Assembly (NCBI GenBank): GCA_016715115.1
Contig: JADKBM010000016.1
Span: forward strand, 496,001 to 560,000
DNA from: Acidobacteriota bacterium
GTDB taxonomy: Bacteria; Acidobacteriota; Blastocatellia; Pyrinomonadales; Pyrinomonadaceae
Reading direction: 5' to 3'
Length of the DNA stretch: 64,000 nt
Shown: positions 18,697 to 27,266 of the stretch, piece by piece
How positions within the stretch are numbered: the first letter of the stretch is position 1
Layout: each line of letters begins with the position of its first letter
Notes under the pieces: model-generated
Databases searched by the model: none
Told to the model about the DNA's origin: nothing
The model's input: the letters and a program-made list of their open reading frames with translations, nothing else
Program-made: the position numbers and the translations under genes

Positions 18697-18784
18697 TACA
18701 AAAACGACCTCTGACTATCGATCCTTGACCTTTGAACAGATGCCATCCAAGGGTCAAAGATCCAAGACCAAAGGCCGTGGCCAA

Positions 18785-19336
18785 CTACCTCTTGATTCCA
18801 AAAAGCGGCTGCCCGAATTCAACGGGCTGACCGTTTTCAACGTAGATCCTGACAACCTCGCCCGAAGTTTCGGCCTGGATCTCGTTCATCAGTTTCATCG
18901 CCTCGACGATACAGACAACGCTCGAATCCGAAACGGTGTCGCCTTCCTTTACATAAGGATCCTTATCAGGCGACGGCGCTCGGTAAAACGTTCCGACGAT
19001 CGGCGACGTGATCTTGTAAAGTCCCGCATCGGGATCAACCTCCGCAACCGGCACGGCGTCCGCTTTCGGGGTCGTCGATGACGCAGTCGGCTGAACCGCC
19101 GGTTGCGGTGCCTGAACGCTGTGCACGATCGTCGAGCGGCTCAGTCGAACCCGGATATTCTCGTTCTCAAACTCGAAATCAGTAAATCCGTGCTCGTTCA
19201 CGAGTTCGGCGAGTTCGCGGAGTTCCGACATATTGAGCGAGGCCGTCGGAGTCGACTCCGAGTTCTTCGGGGCATTCTTTCCCGGGCGCGCTCCCGGTTC
19301 GTCTTCGGACAAAGCCGATGCCAGATTTTCGCTCAT
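18785..19336 (-). CDS. accB: Biotin carboxyl carrier protein of acetyl-CoA carboxylase
   Basis: 183 residues. N-terminal region with MSELRELAELVNEHGFTDFEFENENIRVRLSRS, a Pro/Ala linker (VQAPQPAVQPTASS), then the biotinyl domain (ITSPIVGTFYRAPSPDKDPYVKEGDTV) and the biotinylation motif VEAMKLMNEI with its modified lysine, ending PVEFGQPLFGIKR. GGAGAAAGTCAT precedes ATG 19336. It follows rplQ by only 15 bp, so fatty-acid synthesis genes are probably cotranscribed with the alpha ribosomal operon. Confidence 0.96.
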   Translation of the reverse strand: MSENLASALSEDEPGARPGKNAPKNSESTPTASLNMSELRELAELVNEHGFTDFEFENENIRVRLSRSTIVHSVQAPQPAVQPTASSTTPKADAVPVAEVDPDAGLYKITSPIVGTFYRAPSPDKDPYVKEGDTVSDSSVVCIVEAMKLMNEIQAETSGEVVRIYVENGQPVEFGQPLFGIKR

Positions 19337-19351
19337 ATGACTTTCTCCCGT

Positions 19352-19855
19352 CTATTCCTTGGCGGCCAATTCACGCGCACTGTCAACGAGTTCGATGACG
19401 GCCATTTCGGCGTTATCACCCTGACGGCGGCCTAGTTTGATGATCCGTGTGTAGCCGCCGTTGCGGTCCTTGTAACGGAGCCCGAGTTCACTGAAAAGAC
19501 GCTGTACGGCTTTTACACCGGCCGTTCTTTCGATCTTTTCCTTCGGTTCGCCTTTCTTGCCGCGAAAACGACTCTGTTCAGCCTTGAACGTCGAGTTCCC
19601 GGCATGAAAGAACCTTGCCGCCTGCCGTCGCAGATGGACTTCCTCGACGCGCGCGTTGTCTCCGCTCAGATGCTGCGCCTTGCGCGCGAGCGTGATCACT
19701 TTTTCAACGAACGGACGAAGTTCCTTCGCTTTCGGCACCGTGGTAACAATATACTCCTTTTCCGCAATAATTAGCGAAGTCGCCAGGTTGCGCAGCAAGG
19801 AAATTCGATGCTCGGTGGTCCGTCCCAATTTTCGATGTGCTTTTAAGTGTCTCAT
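19352..19855 (-). CDS. rplQ: 50S ribosomal protein L17
   Basis: Large-subunit protein near the exit tunnel. 167 residues; the conserved core MRHLKAHRKLGRTTEHRISLLRNLATSLI is unmistakable, with AKELRPFVEKVITLA and the C-terminal GGYTRIIKLGRRQGDNAEMAVIEL. It is longer than minimal L17 (about 120) because of a basic middle insert (FHAGNSTFKAEQSRFRGKKGEPKEKIE). Last gene of the alpha group, 140 bp after rpoA. Confidence 0.96.
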   Translation of the reverse strand: MRHLKAHRKLGRTTEHRISLLRNLATSLIIAEKEYIVTTVPKAKELRPFVEKVITLARKAQHLSGDNARVEEVHLRRQAARFFHAGNSTFKAEQSRFRGKKGEPKEKIERTAGVKAVQRLFSELGLRYKDRNGGYTRIIKLGRRQGDNAEMAVIELVDSARELAAKE

Positions 19856-19995
19856 AATTCCCGTTATACAAGTTTGGAAGTCCGGAGTTTTCAGAGAATC
19901 AACGAAGAAACTGACTTTCTTCCCGGCGTATAGACACTGCCGATCCTCCGACGCTCCGACACGCCCTCAACTTTCAAAACTCTCTGATTTCCCGT

Positions 19996-21012
19996 TTAGT
20001 CCAGATCTCTGCCGCCCGAACCCGGGATCGGATTTCCCTGCTCGTCAAAATCCATACCGAAGTCGAGTCCCATTCCGTGCAGAAGATCCTTGATCTCGGT
20101 CAGCGATTTCTTGCCGAAGTTCTTGGTGTTCAGCATATCGCGTTCGCTGCGGCGGATGAGGTCGCGAATCGAACGAATGTCGGCGTTCTTCAGGCAGTTG
20201 TAAGAACGGACCGAAAGCTCGAGTTCATCGACCGACCGATCCAAAAGATCGTTGCGAAGCAGCGGCGGACGAGCAATATCCTCGTATTTGTACTCTTCTT
20301 CTTCTTCTTCAAAGTTGATGAAGATCGCCATATGATCCTTCACGATCTTCGCTGCGAGACCGATCGAATCATCCGGTTTGACCGATCCGTCTGTCCATAC
20401 CTCGATCGTCAGTTTGTCGTACTCCGTGTTCGAACCCATTCGGGTCTTTTCGACGTTATAGTTCACCTTCTTGATCGGAGTATGCACCGAATCGATCGGA
20501 ATGTAGCCGATCGACAGATCCTCGTCGTTGTTGAGCTCGGCCGAAACATAACCGCGTCCGTGCTTGAGGCGCATTTCAATGCTGATCTCGCCGCCGGCGC
20601 TGACCGAGGCGATATGGATGTCGGTGTTCAAGACATCGACGTCTCCGTCGGTCTCGATATCGGCGCTCGTGACCTCCGCCGGGCCCTTTTTGGTGATCGT
20701 GAGCGTTTTCGATTCACCGCCGTGGAGAGTCAACGGAACCTGCTTGAGGTTCAGGATAACGTCGGTCGCGTCCTCGACAACTCCTTTAATGGACGAGAAT
20801 TCGTGCTCGACGCCTTCGATCTTCACAGCCGTGATCGCCGCGCCCTCGATCGACGAAAGCAACGCCCGCCGCAGAGAGTTTCCGATCGTCGTCCCAAAAC
20901 CACGTTCGAACGGCTGTGCAAAGAACTTACCGTAACGGTCGGTCAGTGTTTCTTTCTCAACCTCTAACCGATTTGGCATTTGAAAGTCTGTCCAGTGATT
21001 ATTTTGTGTCAT
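19996..21012 (-). CDS. rpoA: DNA-directed RNA polymerase subunit alpha
   Basis: Assembly platform of RNA polymerase and target of activators and UP elements. 338 residues. The N-terminal dimerisation domain shows YGKFFAQPFERGFGTTIGNSLRRALLSSIEGAAITAVKIEGV; the C-terminal domain shows LLDRSVDELELSVRSYNCLKNADI, IRSIRDLIRRSERDMLNTKNFGKKSLTEIKDLL. A short poly-Glu run (EEEEEYKYED) lies in the interdomain region. Normal place between rpsD and rplQ. Confidence 0.97.
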   Translation of the reverse strand: MTQNNHWTDFQMPNRLEVEKETLTDRYGKFFAQPFERGFGTTIGNSLRRALLSSIEGAAITAVKIEGVEHEFSSIKGVVEDATDVILNLKQVPLTLHGGESKTLTITKKGPAEVTSADIETDGDVDVLNTDIHIASVSAGGEISIEMRLKHGRGYVSAELNNDEDLSIGYIPIDSVHTPIKKVNYNVEKTRMGSNTEYDKLTIEVWTDGSVKPDDSIGLAAKIVKDHMAIFINFEEEEEEYKYEDIARPPLLRNDLLDRSVDELELSVRSYNCLKNADIRSIRDLIRRSERDMLNTKNFGKKSLTEIKDLLHGMGLDFGMDFDEQGNPIPGSGGRDLD

Positions 21013-21047
21013 ATATCTTTTTTAAAAGTCGCAAAGCTCCAGACCCT

Positions 21048-21080
21048 GACGCACGCGAATCCGCGCGAATTCGGTGCGTC
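21048..21080. promoter_or_regulatory. Hairpin between rpsD and rpoA
   Basis: Perfect 7-bp arms gacgcac / gtgcgtc enclose an inner cgcg-aatc-cgcg stem. There is no T-run, so it is not a typical terminator. It could be an mRNA processing or S4-binding site, but that is not shown. Confidence 0.45.
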
Positions 21081-21098
21081 AAGGCCTGAGGCTAAATA

Positions 21099-21731
21099 CT
21101 ATTTGCTGTAAAGTTCGACAATCAGCTGCTCATTGATGTTCGCGTCAACGTCCTCGCGCTTCGGAAGCGCCGAGATCGAAACGCTGAGATCCTTTTCGCC
21201 GGCCGAAATCCAATGCGGACGTCCGCGACCGGCGGCGGTTTGCCAGGCACCTTCGACGTGAACATTCTTGACGGTGTTCTCTTTGACGGTCACGACGTCT
21301 CCGACCTTGACCTGGAATGAAGGAATATCGACCTTTCGTCCGTTCACAAAAATATGTCCGTGATTGACGAGTTGGCGGGATTGCCGCCTCGACGTCGAGA
21401 AGCCCGCCCGGTAAACGACGTTGTCGAGACGTCGCTCAAGAAGAAACAGAAGATTTTCGCCCGTTACGCCTTTCTGGCGAAGGGCTTTCTCGAAGTAGTT
21501 TCGGAACTGCTTTTCAAGCACGAAGTAAATGCGTTTCACCTTCTGCTTCTCGCGCAGCTGCTGACCGTAGCCCGCCAGCATCTTCCGCCGCGCCGCGCCG
21601 TGTTGTCCCGGCGGATTGGTTCCGCGTTTTTCGATCGCGCACGATGATTTGAAGCACCGGTCGCCTTTCAAGAACAGTTTCGCACCTTCCCGGCGGCACA
21701 AACGGCACACCGCATCTCTATATCTAGCCAT
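21099..21731 (-). CDS. rpsD: 30S ribosomal protein S4, zinc-binding form
   Basis: Primary 16S rRNA-binding protein that nucleates 30S assembly and, in many bacteria, represses the alpha operon. 210 residues. The N-terminus has four cysteines (C9, C12, C26, C31: YRDAVCRLCRREGAKLFLKG...CFKSSC), the zinc-ribbon form. The S4 RNA-binding domain is seen as RRLDNVVYRAGFSTSRRQSRQLVNHGHIFVNGRKVDIPS. Confidence 0.97.
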   Translation of the reverse strand: MARYRDAVCRLCRREGAKLFLKGDRCFKSSCAIEKRGTNPPGQHGAARRKMLAGYGQQLREKQKVKRIYFVLEKQFRNYFEKALRQKGVTGENLLFLLERRLDNVVYRAGFSTSRRQSRQLVNHGHIFVNGRKVDIPSFQVKVGDVVTVKENTVKNVHVEGAWQTAAGRGRPHWISAGEKDLSVSISALPKREDVDANINEQLIVELYSK

Positions 21732-21933
21732 AATTTTTTTGTTTGCTGCTTCCCGGTACGATCTCGGATTCCGAAACAGTGACTTCGTGCACCATCCGGT
21801 CCGGATCTAACCCGGGAAAAGTTTACGGGACCCGATCGTCCGATCGTCCCTTCTTCCTTTTGATATTAAAATTTCAAATTCGGGCCGGCGATTCGATAAG
21901 GAGACTCCCAATCACAAATCGCAACCCCGAATC

Positions 21934-22332
21934 TCAGACCCGGCGACGTTTCGGCGGCCGGCAACCGTTGTGCGGGATCGGGGTCGTATCGCGAATCGCG
22001 GTGACGCGGATCCCAGCCTGATTGATCGCGCGGATGGCCGACTCGCGGCCGCCGCCCGGACCTTTGACACGCACTTCGACTTCACGCATTCCGGCGTCGA
22101 TCGCTTTGCGCGCGGCGTCCTGCGCAGCCTGTTGAGCCGCGAACGGAGTCCCTTTGCGCGAACCGCGAAAGCCCTTGGCGCCCGCCGAAGACTGCGCCAC
22201 CAAGTTGCCTTGGGCGTCCGTGATCGAAACAAGCGTGTTATTGAACGAAGCGGAGATGTGAACGATCCCGACCGGGATGTTCTTTTTCTCCTTCTTCTTG
22301 TAAACCTTTTTTCCTTTTGCTACTTTTGCCAT
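21934..22332 (-). CDS. rpsK: 30S ribosomal protein S11
   Basis: Platform protein of the 30S subunit near the E site. 132 residues; basic lysine-rich N-terminus (KGKKVYKKKEKKNIPVG), then IVHISASFNNTLVSITDAQGN, AAQAAAQDAARKAI-like AAQQAAQDAARKAID, and the conserved end DTTPIPHNGCRPPKRRRV. 202 bp of spacer separates it from rpsD. Confidence 0.97.
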   Translation of the reverse strand: MAKVAKGKKVYKKKEKKNIPVGIVHISASFNNTLVSITDAQGNLVAQSSAGAKGFRGSRKGTPFAAQQAAQDAARKAIDAGMREVEVRVKGPGGGRESAIRAINQAGIRVTAIRDTTPIPHNGCRPPKRRRV

Positions 22333-22412
22333 ATTTTAATTTTCGAATTCCGATTTGCAATTCGCGATCTGCAGCGTTGGTTGCAAATCGAAATCGTAAA
22401 TTGCAGATTCAA

Positions 22413-22796
22413 TTATTTCTTGCCCGGCGCCTTCTTCTTGGCAACGGCCGCCTTGCGCGGACCTTTTCGCGTTCGGGCGTTGGTCGATGTGCGCTGGCCG
22501 CGGACGGGCAGGCTGCGACGATGGCGCAAACCGCGATAGCACCCGATGTCCATCAATCGCTTGATGTCCATCTGAACGTGCTTGCGAAGGTCGCCCTCGA
22601 CCTCGTAATCCGTATCGATGATGGTTCGGATCCGCGTCAGATCTTCTTCGTTCAGATCTTTGATCTTCGAATCGATGCCGATCTGCGCTTTATCCAAAAT
22701 TTCCGTTGCGCTCGCCTTTCCGATGCCGTAAATATACGTCAACCCGATCTGCGCTCTCTTATTCGGCGGTAAATCAACTCCTGCTACACGAGCCAT
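22413..22796 (-). CDS. rpsM: 30S ribosomal protein S13
   Basis: Head protein of the 30S subunit that contacts the 50S subunit and P-site tRNA. 127 residues: MARVAGVDLPPNKRAQIGLTY, IYGIGKASATEIL, and the basic tail GLRHRRSLPVRGQRTSTNARTRKGPRK. The start is ATG 22796; the frame extends upstream only through a spacer hairpin. Confidence 0.97.
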   Translation of the reverse strand: MARVAGVDLPPNKRAQIGLTYIYGIGKASATEILDKAQIGIDSKIKDLNEEDLTRIRTIIDTDYEVEGDLRKHVQMDIKRLMDIGCYRGLRHRRSLPVRGQRTSTNARTRKGPRKAAVAKKKAPGKK

Positions 22797-22811
22797 AATT
22801 CTCCTGTTTCG

Positions 22812-22880
22812 ATTTCGGATTGGTGATTTCTGATTTCGGATGTTTTCAGTCTCCGAAATCACACATCACCAATCCGAAAT
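22812..22880. repeat. Long spacer hairpin between rpmJ and rpsM
   Basis: Arms of 16 and 10 bp pair perfectly around a symmetric 3-nt internal loop: atttcggattggtgat plus tgatttcgga against tccgaaatca plus atcaccaatccgaaat, with an 11-nt loop. It is the cleanest example of the word-type hairpins found in most spacers of this block. Confidence 0.9.
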
Positions 22881-22885
22881 TGCAT

Positions 22886-22999
22886 TTATCCTTGTCGTTG
22901 TTTGTGCTTCGGATTCTCGCAAATCACGCGCACGATTCCTTTTCGGTGAATGATCTTGCACTTGTCGCAAATCTTTTTTACTGAAGGACGTACTTTCAT
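22886..22999 (-). CDS. rpmJ: 50S ribosomal protein L36
   Basis: 37-residue protein starting MKVRPSVKKICDKCKII and ending CENPKHKQRQG. C11, C14, C27 and H32 form the zinc ribbon of the C+ type. The ATG at 22997-22999 and TAA at 22886-22888 were read directly. It sits 17 bp after infA and before rpsM, its usual place. Confidence 0.95.
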   Translation of the reverse strand: MKVRPSVKKICDKCKIIHRKGIVRVICENPKHKQRQG

Positions 23000-23016
23000 T
23001 TCATTTCCCTCTCTGC

Positions 23017-23238
23017 TTACTTATAGCGATAGGTGATTCTCCCGCGACTCAAATCGTATGGAGAAAGTTCAACCAGAACCCGGTCACCGGGAAGGATGCG
23101 GATGAAATTCTTCCGCATTTTCCCCGAAATATGAGCCAAAACCTGGTGTTTATTGTCTTCTAATTCAATCCTGAACATTGCATTGGGCAGCGTTTCCAGG
23201 ACTGTCGCCGTGACTTCTATCGCTTCTTCTTTTGACAT
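23017..23238 (-). CDS. infA: Translation initiation factor IF-1
   Basis: Single OB-fold protein that occupies the 30S A site during initiation. 73 residues: MSKEEAIEVTATVLETLPNAMF, RIELEDNKHQVLAHISGKMRKNFIRIL, PGDRVLVELSPYDLSRGRITYRYK. The start is ATG 23238; a longer frame upstream lacks family similarity. Confidence 0.97.
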   Translation of the reverse strand: MSKEEAIEVTATVLETLPNAMFRIELEDNKHQVLAHISGKMRKNFIRILPGDRVLVELSPYDLSRGRITYRYK

Positions 23239-23308
23239 ACTGTATAGAGTCAACGCTGTCAAAGTTGACAAACTGCTTATGTTACCGTTTTATTGCGGCT
23301 ATTTCAAG

Positions 23309-24118
23309 TTACGCGTTCGCTGTTTCCTTTCGTGCCCCAATCTTGCGCTTCTGCTCTTTCGTCAGCGTCAAGATCTCGGGACCTTCCGGCGTGATCGCCA
23401 CTGTGTGCTCGGCGTGGGCGCTCGCCTTTCCGTCTTTGGTCACGACCGTCCACTTGTCATCGAGCGTTTTCGTCTCGTGCGTCCCGAGATTCAGCATCGG
23501 CTCGAGCGCGAAGCAATAGCCGGCGCGGATCTTCTCTTTTGTTCCGGCACGTCCGTAATTCGCGATCTGCGGCGACTCGTGCATCTGCCGGCCGATGCCG
23601 TGCCCGGTATAATCGCGGACGATCCCATAGCCGAACTTTTCGGCGTGGGTCTGGATCGCGGCGCCGATATCACCAACCCGTTTATTCGGCCAGCACTGAT
23701 CTATTCCGAACTGAAGGCATTCCTCGGTAACCCGAATCAGTTGCTCCAGTTCCGCGGAGATCGTTCCGACAGGCGCAGTGAACGCCGTATCGCCGACGAA
23801 CCCGTTATACGTTGCGGCCATATCGAGCGAAACGATGTCGCCTTCCTTCAGAGGAATGTCATTCGAGAATCCGTGGACCACGGCTTCGTTGACCGACGCG
23901 CAGATAGCGAACGGGAAAGGCGTCATCCCGTAGGGTTTGTATCCGATAAAAGTCGGAATCGCACCCGCATCGCGCATCATCTTTTCGGCAACCGCGTTCA
24001 ATTCGAGGGTCGTGACCCCCGGAGCGATCATCGCGCGCAACGATTCGCGAACTTCAGCGATCAGTTCGCCGACATCGCGCATGCGATCGAGATCCCTTTG
24101 TGACTTAGCAATGATCAT
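23309..24118 (-). CDS. map: Methionine aminopeptidase, type I
   Basis: Removes the initiator methionine from nascent proteins. 269 residues. Metal ligands are visible in the pita-bread fold: SLDMAATYNGFVGDTAFT (both Asp), TGHGIGRQMHESP (His) and the distal LEPMLNLGT and HAEHTVAIT (both Glu). The start is ATG 24118 (MIIAKSQRDLDRMRD); the longer frame upstream overlaps adk out of frame and is rejected. There is a spacer of about 76 bp from adk. Confidence 0.96.
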   Translation of the reverse strand: MIIAKSQRDLDRMRDVGELIAEVRESLRAMIAPGVTTLELNAVAEKMMRDAGAIPTFIGYKPYGMTPFPFAICASVNEAVVHGFSNDIPLKEGDIVSLDMAATYNGFVGDTAFTAPVGTISAELEQLIRVTEECLQFGIDQCWPNKRVGDIGAAIQTHAEKFGYGIVRDYTGHGIGRQMHESPQIANYGRAGTKEKIRAGYCFALEPMLNLGTHETKTLDDKWTVVTKDGKASAHAEHTVAITPEGPEILTLTKEQKRKIGARKETANA

Positions 24119-24194
24119 TCTTTTGCCAAAAAGTACGCGACTGATGCCGCTCAGTATTCCGCCGATCCTTGAATCCCGGAGATACATCCGACGG

Positions 24195-24851
24195 CTAAAC
24201 TCCAATTCCGAGGGCGCTCCCCATCGCGTCGTAGATCGCTTCAACCTCGCCCGCGCCGTCAATGCTTGCCAGTCGCTGCGTGCCCCGGTAATAGTCGAGC
24301 AGCGGCTTGGTTGCGCGGTCAAAAGTGGCGAGCCTCGTCGCCACGCTTTCTTCGTTATCATCCGCCCGATGCGTCAACGCCGTCTCGGGATGACGGTCGC
24401 AAAACCCGTCGGACTTTGGCGGTTTGGAGTAGACGTTGTAGATCTCCCCGCAAATCCCGCACGAGCGCCGACCGGTAAGACGCTTCATCAATTCACTCCG
24501 ATCTACGTCGATCTCGACGGCGACGATCGTCTTGCCTTGCTCGGAGGCAAGCGTTTCAAGTTGTTCGGCCTGCACCGCCGTTCGCGGGTAACCGTCCAGA
24601 ATATAGTCACCCTGACAATCCGGACGGGAAGTTCGTTCCGTGACGATCTTGAGCGTCAGGTCGTCGGAAATGAGTTTTCCGGCCGCCATCGTTTCCTGAA
24701 CTTCGCGGGCCAATGGAGTATCGGAGTTCTTCATCTCCCGGAAAAGATCGCCCGTTGAGATCTGCGGAATTCCCTGTCGCTCCTGAAGCAGCCGCGCCTG
24801 CGTGCCTTTCCCTGCTCCGGGAGCACCGATTAGAACAATTATCTTACTCAT
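24195..24851 (-). CDS. adk: Adenylate kinase, zinc-lid type
   Basis: Interconverts ATP + AMP and 2 ADP. 218 residues. P-loop GAPGAGKGTQA near the N-terminus, AMP-binding QISTGDLFREM, DGYPRTAVQAEQLE, and a long lid RRSCGICGEIYNVYSKPP...CDRHP with cysteines suited to zinc. Located between secY and map as in many spc operons. Confidence 0.97.
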   Translation of the reverse strand: MSKIIVLIGAPGAGKGTQARLLQERQGIPQISTGDLFREMKNSDTPLAREVQETMAAGKLISDDLTLKIVTERTSRPDCQGDYILDGYPRTAVQAEQLETLASEQGKTIVAVEIDVDRSELMKRLTGRRSCGICGEIYNVYSKPPKSDGFCDRHPETALTHRADDNEESVATRLATFDRATKPLLDYYRGTQRLASIDGAGEVEAIYDAMGSALGIGV

Positions 24852-24922
24852 TCAAAACCAACCAAAAAAGGCGAAAAGACGCAGAGAATCACCCTTCCCT
24901 GCGTCTGCCGGCAAAACCAAAG

Positions 24923-26356
24923 CTACGAGCGTCGGCCGCGAAGGCGCGATCCAGCGCCGAGAAACCCTTCGTAGTTGCGCATCACGAGCTGGGCTTCGAT
25001 CTGCGAGACGGTGTCCATCGCCACGCCGACGAGAATCAGAAGCGAAGTTCCTCCGAAAAAGAACTGGTAGCCCAGACCTGTCGGGATCCACGAAAGTCCC
25101 GGCGTCCCGCTCACGAAAGCATCGAGCGTTTCACCGACGAACGGCAACCGTGCAACGTTGAAACCGCTCAGCAGAAGCTGCGGAACGAAGGCGACGAAGG
25201 CGAGATACAGGGCGCCAACGGTCGTCAGACGCGTCAAGATCGTGTTCAAATACTCGCCGGTCGGCGAACCGGGCCTGATCCCGGGGACGAATCCGCCGTG
25301 TTTGCGGAGGTTATCGGCAACCTCATCCGTGTTGAAAACGATCGTGATATAGAAAAACGTGAACAGCACGATCAACGATATGAAAACAAATTCGTAGTAC
25401 GGATCTCCGCCGTGGAACTGTTGGAAAAACACGTAGACTTTCGTCCAGAGCGAGTTCGGGTCGTAGCCCTCGCTGCCGGGTTGCGCCGGCGGCAAAGCCG
25501 AGAACAGTGTCTGCGGCATCGCCAAAACCGACGATGCGAAGATCACCGGAATGACGCCGCCCATATTGATCTTGAGCGGAAGACTGGTTTCCTGTCCTTT
25601 GAATGTCTGGTTTCCGACACGCCGGCTCGCATAGCTGATCGCGATGTTCCGCCGGGCGGATTCAACATAAACGATGAGCGCGATCAGGGCGACGAGAACG
25701 ACAACCAGGAAAATAACGCCAAGCGTCTGGACCGGATCACCGGCACCGACACGGTCCTTGATCTGCATCAATCCCCGCGGCAGGCCGATCACGATGCCGG
25801 CGAAGATCAGCAGCGAGATTCCATTTCCAACCCCGCGCTCGGTGATCTGTTCACCGAGCCACATCACGAATACCGTTCCCGTCGTGAGCGTTACGACGAC
25901 CATCAGCGTCGCCCATCCGGTGTCCGCGATGATTCCGTTGCGGCTGAGCCAGGTTGCGACGAAAAACGTCTGGACCGAACACAGCGCAACAGTCAAATAC
26001 CGCGTCCACTGGTTGATCTTCTGCCGGCCGACCTCGCCCTCTTCCTGAATCTTCTTGAGAGGCGGATACAAAACCGTCATCAACTGCAGAATGATCGACG
26101 CGGTGATATACGGCGTGACGCCGAGCGCGAAGACCGAAATCGTCCGGAAGTTTCCGCCCGAGAACAAATCGAGAACGCCAAGCAACGTGCCGCTGACCTG
26201 CTGCCAAAGCTGATCAAGTTTATCCTTATTGATGCCCGGCGCGGCGACGTGCGCCCCAAGTCGGTAAATGGCCAAAAGCCCGAGGGTGAAGAGGATCCTC
26301 TTCCGCAGCTCGGGAATCTTGAACATATTTTGAACAGCGGCCAAAAACTTATCCAT
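24923..26356 (-). CDS. secY: Preprotein translocase channel subunit SecY
   Basis: Core of the Sec protein-export channel in the inner membrane. 477 residues and 10 expected membrane helices. Signatures: LLAIYRLGAHVAAPGI (helix 1), NFRTISVFALGVTPYITASII, LTTVGALYLAFVAFVPQLL near the end, and RPGSPTGEYLNTILTRLT. The C-terminus GAGSRLRGRRS is basic. The loop before helix 7 is longer than in E. coli (ALPPAQPGSEGYDPNSLWTK). Confidence 0.97.
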   Translation of the reverse strand: MDKFLAAVQNMFKIPELRKRILFTLGLLAIYRLGAHVAAPGINKDKLDQLWQQVSGTLLGVLDLFSGGNFRTISVFALGVTPYITASIILQLMTVLYPPLKKIQEEGEVGRQKINQWTRYLTVALCSVQTFFVATWLSRNGIIADTGWATLMVVVTLTTGTVFVMWLGEQITERGVGNGISLLIFAGIVIGLPRGLMQIKDRVGAGDPVQTLGVIFLVVVLVALIALIVYVESARRNIAISYASRRVGNQTFKGQETSLPLKINMGGVIPVIFASSVLAMPQTLFSALPPAQPGSEGYDPNSLWTKVYVFFQQFHGGDPYYEFVFISLIVLFTFFYITIVFNTDEVADNLRKHGGFVPGIRPGSPTGEYLNTILTRLTTVGALYLAFVAFVPQLLLSGFNVARLPFVGETLDAFVSGTPGLSWIPTGLGYQFFFGGTSLLILVGVAMDTVSQIEAQLVMRNYEGFLGAGSRLRGRRS

Positions 26357-26385
26357 AAACTCCTCTCAAACAGTCCAAACGAGCA

Positions 26386-26856
26386 TTACGCGGCGGCTTC
26401 TGCCTTCGTGATCTCGGTGGCGCTTCCGCCGGCCTTCTCGATCTTGTCCTTCGCGGTCTTGGTGAAGCGGTGAGCCGAAACCTTGAGGGCTTTGGTCATT
26501 TCGCCATTGCCCAAGATAACGAGATCGTGCTTCGCCTTCTTGATCAGTCCTCGTTCGTGGAGAAGTTCGGGAGTGACCTCGTCGCCGGCGTTGAAATTCT
26601 CGTTGATCTTCGCCAGGCTGATCTCGACCCATTCCTTCTTGAAGATGTTGGTGAACCCGCGCTTCGGCAAGCGGCGTTGCAAAGGCATTTGCCCGCCTTC
26701 GAATCCCGCCTTGCTCGAGTACCCCGAACGGGATTTCTGACCCTTGTTGCCGCGACCGGAGGTCTTTCCGAGTCCGGAACCCGGTCCGCGACCGACGCGC
26801 TTCTTCTTGTGGGTCGATCCTTCGTTCGGATGCAAATTATTCAATGATAATGCCAT
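26386..26856 (-). CDS. rplO: 50S ribosomal protein L15
   Basis: Assembly protein of the 50S subunit. 156 residues: ALSLNNLHPNEGSTHKKKRVGRG, GSGLGKTSGRGNKGQKSRSGY, FEGGQMPLQRRLPKRGFTN. The start is ATG 26856. It lies 29 bp upstream of secY. Confidence 0.97.
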   Translation of the reverse strand: MALSLNNLHPNEGSTHKKKRVGRGPGSGLGKTSGRGNKGQKSRSGYSSKAGFEGGQMPLQRRLPKRGFTNIFKKEWVEISLAKINENFNAGDEVTPELLHERGLIKKAKHDLVILGNGEMTKALKVSAHRFTKTAKDKIEKAGGSATEITKAEAAA

Positions 26857-26904
26857 ATTCTTGTCCTTTTCAGCCCTTTCGAGGGGATTCACGTCTTACC
26901 GAAA

Positions 26905-26950
26905 TGCCTTTTGACTTAAACCATTCTGAGTGGTCTAGCGGCAAAAGGCA
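26905..26950. repeat. Spacer hairpin between rplO and rpmD
   Basis: Arms tgccttttg / caaaaggca (9 bp, perfect) with an inner acca / tggt stem. No T-run. It belongs to the general pattern of hairpins in ribosomal spacers but uses different words. Confidence 0.75.
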
Positions 26951-26982
26951 AAATCGAATGCGTTCCCGACGACGGACAATGT

Positions 26983-27186
26983 CTATTCTACGATTCGCAA
27001 AAGATGCGGCACTTTTGCCACAACACCGCGCATCGCGGAATTGTCCGGCCGTTCCACTACCTGATTGAGCTTGGTGATTCCCAGGCCCTTTACGATATCT
27101 TTCTGTTTTCTCGAATAGCCGATCGTGCTTTTGTAATACTGGATCTTGATAGTTCCACCGTCAGCTTTTTCTGTTTTCTTTGCCAT
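26983..27186 (-). CDS. rpmD: 50S ribosomal protein L30
   Basis: 67 residues: a short N-terminal tail AKKTEKADGGTIKIQYYKS, then IGYSRKQKDIVKGLGITKLNQVVERPDNSAMRGVVAKVPHLLRIVE, the complete bacterial L30 core. The start is ATG 27186. Confidence 0.96.
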   Translation of the reverse strand: MAKKTEKADGGTIKIQYYKSTIGYSRKQKDIVKGLGITKLNQVVERPDNSAMRGVVAKVPHLLRIVE

Positions 27187-27266
27187 AACTTTACCGATTG
27201 CGGATCTCGGACCGGCGATATTGGATCCCATCCGGCAATCCGCGATCACAAATCACAATTCCCAAA

